NCBI RefSeq assembly: GCF_001279525.1
Contig: NZ_LGDY01000101.1
Span: forward strand, 79,039-143,038
DNA from: Nocardia sp. NRRL S-836
GTDB lineage: Bacteria; Actinomycetota; Actinomycetes; Mycobacteriales; Pseudonocardiaceae
Direction: 5' to 3'
Length of the DNA: 64,000 nucleotides
Part shown: one piece after another, positions 62,347 to 64,000 of the stretch
Position numbering within the stretch: position 1 is the stretch's first letter
Layout of the letters: each line of letters opens with the position of its first letter
Program-made: the position numbers and the translations under genes
The notes under the pieces: model-generated
Databases searched by the model: none
Told to the model about the DNA's origin: nothing
What the model saw: the letters and a program-made list of their open reading frames with translations, nothing else

Positions 62347-64000
62347 GTGATCGAAGACATGTATCCGTTGGCGCCTGTGCAGCAGGGCATGCTATTTCAT
62401 GTCCTGGAGGCGAAATCGGACAAAGGTGTCTACTGGGCGCAGGGGCTTTACGAATTCGACGGGGTGCTCGACGTCGGCGCCATGAGGCGCGCGTGGGAGC
62501 TGGTGGTCGCCCGCCACGCCGTGCTGCGCACCGGTTTCGTGTGGGAGGGCGTCCCGGAGCCGCTCCAGGTCGTCATGAGCGACGTCGAGGTGCCCTTCGA
62601 GGTGCACGACTGGACCGCCGTGACCGACCGGCAGGCCGCGCTCGACGCGCTGCTCGCGCACGACCGCGCCCAGGGCTTCGACCTCACCAAGCCACCGCTC
62701 ATGCGCGTGCACGTCATCACCGACGGCACCGGCCACCACCGGATGGTGTGGGCCCTCTACTCCGGGCTGTGCGACGGCTGGAGCGTGCCCGTCGTCCTCG
62801 AAGAGGTCGGCGCCACCTACGACGCCCTGTGCCGCGGCACGACGCCCGAGCTCGAACCCGTGCGGCCGTACCGGGACTTCATCGCCTGGCTGGGCAAGCG
62901 CGACCGCGCGGAGGCCGAGTCGTTCTGGCGGGACTACCTGGCCGGGTTCGACGCGCCGACGGCGCTGCCCGTCGACCGTTCGGTGCGCGACCACTGGGCG
63001 CAGAGCCGCCGCCGCGTCGAGCTGCCGCAGGACCTCACCACCGCGGTCATGGACCTCGCCCGCCGCAGGCGCGTCACGCCGTCGACCGTGATCCAGGCCG
63101 CCTGGGCGCTGCTGCTGGCCGCCTACTCCGGTGACGACGAGGTCGTCTACGGCCTCACCGTGTCCGGGCGCCCCGCCGACCTGCCCGGCGTCGAGTCGAT
63201 GGTGGGCGTGTTCATCAACACGCTGCCGGTGCGCGTGCGGGTGTCGTGGGAGCGCACGTTCGCCGACTGGCTCGGAGAGCTGCAGGAGAACCAGGTCGCG
63301 GTGCAGCGCTACGAGTTCACCGCGCTGTCGGACATCAAGCGGTGGTCCGACCTGCCGCGCGGCAGCGGTGTCTTCGACAGCATCGTCGTGTTCGGCAACT
63401 ACCCGCAGGCCCTGCTGCCCGAGGACGAGGACAGCGACGACGAGGACCGCTTCGGCGCGCTCGACTCCATCGAGCAGGTCAACTACCCGATCGCGTTCGC
63501 CGTCGACCTGGAGGACACGCTCAAGATCGAGGCCGAGTTCTCCACCGGCGCGTTCGACGCGGCCACCGTGGACCGGCTGCTCGACCAGCTGCAGGCCGTG
63601 CTCGCCACCGCCGTGGCCGGACCCGACCGGCTCGTGCGCGAGGTGACGCCGGCACCGGTGACCGGGTGGAGCGCGGGCGCTGCCTTCGACGGGCCGTACG
63701 TCGGGCTGGCGGAGCGGTTCCGGTTGGCGGCCAACGACTTCGCCGACCGGGTCGCCCTCCGTGGTGACGGCCGCGAGCTGACCTATGCGGAGCTGGGTGA
63801 GCGGGTGGCTCGGGTGGCGGCCGGGTTGCGGGCCGCTGGTGTGCGGGAGGAGACGCGGGTCGGGCTGTGGTTCGAGCGGTCCGTGGACCTCGTGGTGGCG
63901 GTTCTCGGTGTGGTGCAGGCGGGTGGGACGTACGTGCCGCTTGACCCGGCGTTGCCGCACGGGCGGTTGCGGGATGTGCAGGCGGCGGCCGGGGTCGAGC
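62347..64000 (+). CDS. second NRPS, C-A..., truncated by window end
   Basis: GTG 62347 opens a frame that stays open to the edge (551 codons seen). ATG 62359 is an alternative. Residues 1 to about 430 are a condensation domain beginning EDMYPLAPVQQGMLFHVLEA, homologous to C2-C6 of the preceding NRPS. Its catalytic motif is YSGLCDGWS (Y138, S139), again without the His pair. Then an adenylation domain starts (LTYAELGERVARVAAGLRAA, VVQAGGTYVPLDPALPHGRL). Its A1-A2 region is of a different lineage from the six Dab/Orn-type A domains. The specificity residues lie beyond the window. It most probably extends the hexamer from the first protein. Confidence 0.92.
   Translation, partial: MIEDMYPLAPVQQGMLFHVLEAKSDKGVYWAQGLYEFDGVLDVGAMRRAWELVVARHAVLRTGFVWEGVPEPLQVVMSDVEVPFEVHDWTAVTDRQAALDALLAHDRAQGFDLTKPPLMRVHVITDGTGHHRMVWALYSGLCDGWSVPVVLEEVGATYDALCRGTTPELEPVRPYRDFIAWLGKRDRAEAESFWRDYLAGFDAPTALPVDRSVRDHWAQSRRRVELPQDLTTAVMDLARRRRVTPSTVIQAAWALLLAAYSGDDEVVYGLTVSGRPADLPGVESMVGVFINTLPVRVRVSWERTFADWLGELQENQVAVQRYEFTALSDIKRWSDLPRGSGVFDSIVVFGNYPQALLPEDEDSDDEDRFGALDSIEQVNYPIAFAVDLEDTLKIEAEFSTGAFDAATVDRLLDQLQAVLATAVAGPDRLVREVTPAPVTGWSAGAAFDGPYVGLAERFRLAANDFADRVALRGDGRELTYAELGERVARVAAGLRAAGVREETRVGLWFERSVDLVVAVLGVVQAGGTYVPLDPALPHGRLRDVQAAAGVE

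Noticed and set aside
1..64000. tRNA, rRNA, CRISPR arrays, intact insertion sequences, phage genes, riboswitches
   Set aside because: I looked for cloverleaf/TTCGA arms, regularly spaced repeats with unique spacers, transposase DDE signatures and known riboswitch cores and saw none that I could support.

Overview
The window is high-GC DNA with strong G/C third-position bias, frequent GTG starts, many divergently transcribed TetR, MarR, PucR, AraC and Xre regulators, an F420-type luciferase-like oxidoreductase, a spore-associated protein A homologue, a Spo0M-like protein and a giant NRPS. This points to a filamentous actinomycete, probably of the Pseudonocardiales (Lentzea, Saccharothrix or Lechevalieria type). 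The order is inferred from style and was not tested by a search.

Layout. 1-2172 is a poorly coding edge: a truncated ANTAR gene, a STAS anti-sigma-factor antagonist, and two decayed fragments, one of an NRPS adenylation domain and one of a WD40 protein. 2173-34396 is ordinary chromosome: patatin-like lipase, YbdK-type carboxylate-amine ligase, Spo0M-like protein with NPAF repeats, Lrp regulator, two luciferase-like monooxygenases and a nucleoside deaminase, SapA-like secreted protein, phosphoesterase, Tat-exported GH127-type glycosidase with ricin-like repeats, EamA exporter, CGNR regulator, flavin monooxygenase with a divergent PucR regulator, cold-shock protein, amidohydrolase with MarR, SDR with divergent TetR, AraC regulator beside an MFS exporter, M20 deacylase, GH12 cellulase, BMP-family lipoprotein, TetR with divergent NmrA-like protein, secreted alpha/beta hydrolase, Xre/MmyB regulator and a GT39-type membrane glycosyltransferase. 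Several genes look leaderless, and four LacI/CebR-type operators sit near the glycosidase and lipoprotein genes.

34397-64000 is the start of a nonribosomal peptide cluster. After a long leader region with a hairpin and tiny ORFs comes one 8,922-residue NRPS made of six near-identical C-A-T-E modules. All six A domains read the same ten-residue code (D-V-G-E-V-S-V-I-D-K by hand alignment), closest to diaminobutyrate/ornithine codes as I remember them, and every module has an epimerization domain with intact motifs. The simplest prediction is a homo-oligomer of six D-configured basic residues. Every condensation domain between modules, and the one opening the next NRPS, has Tyr-Gln or Tyr-Ser where the catalytic His-His of HHxxxDG should be. 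The chain passes to a second NRPS (62347 onward) whose adenylation domain belongs to a different lineage and runs off the window. Release domain, MbtH protein, amino-acid supply and export genes must lie outside the window if they exist.

All assignments come from reading motifs by eye. No alignment, profile or database search was run.
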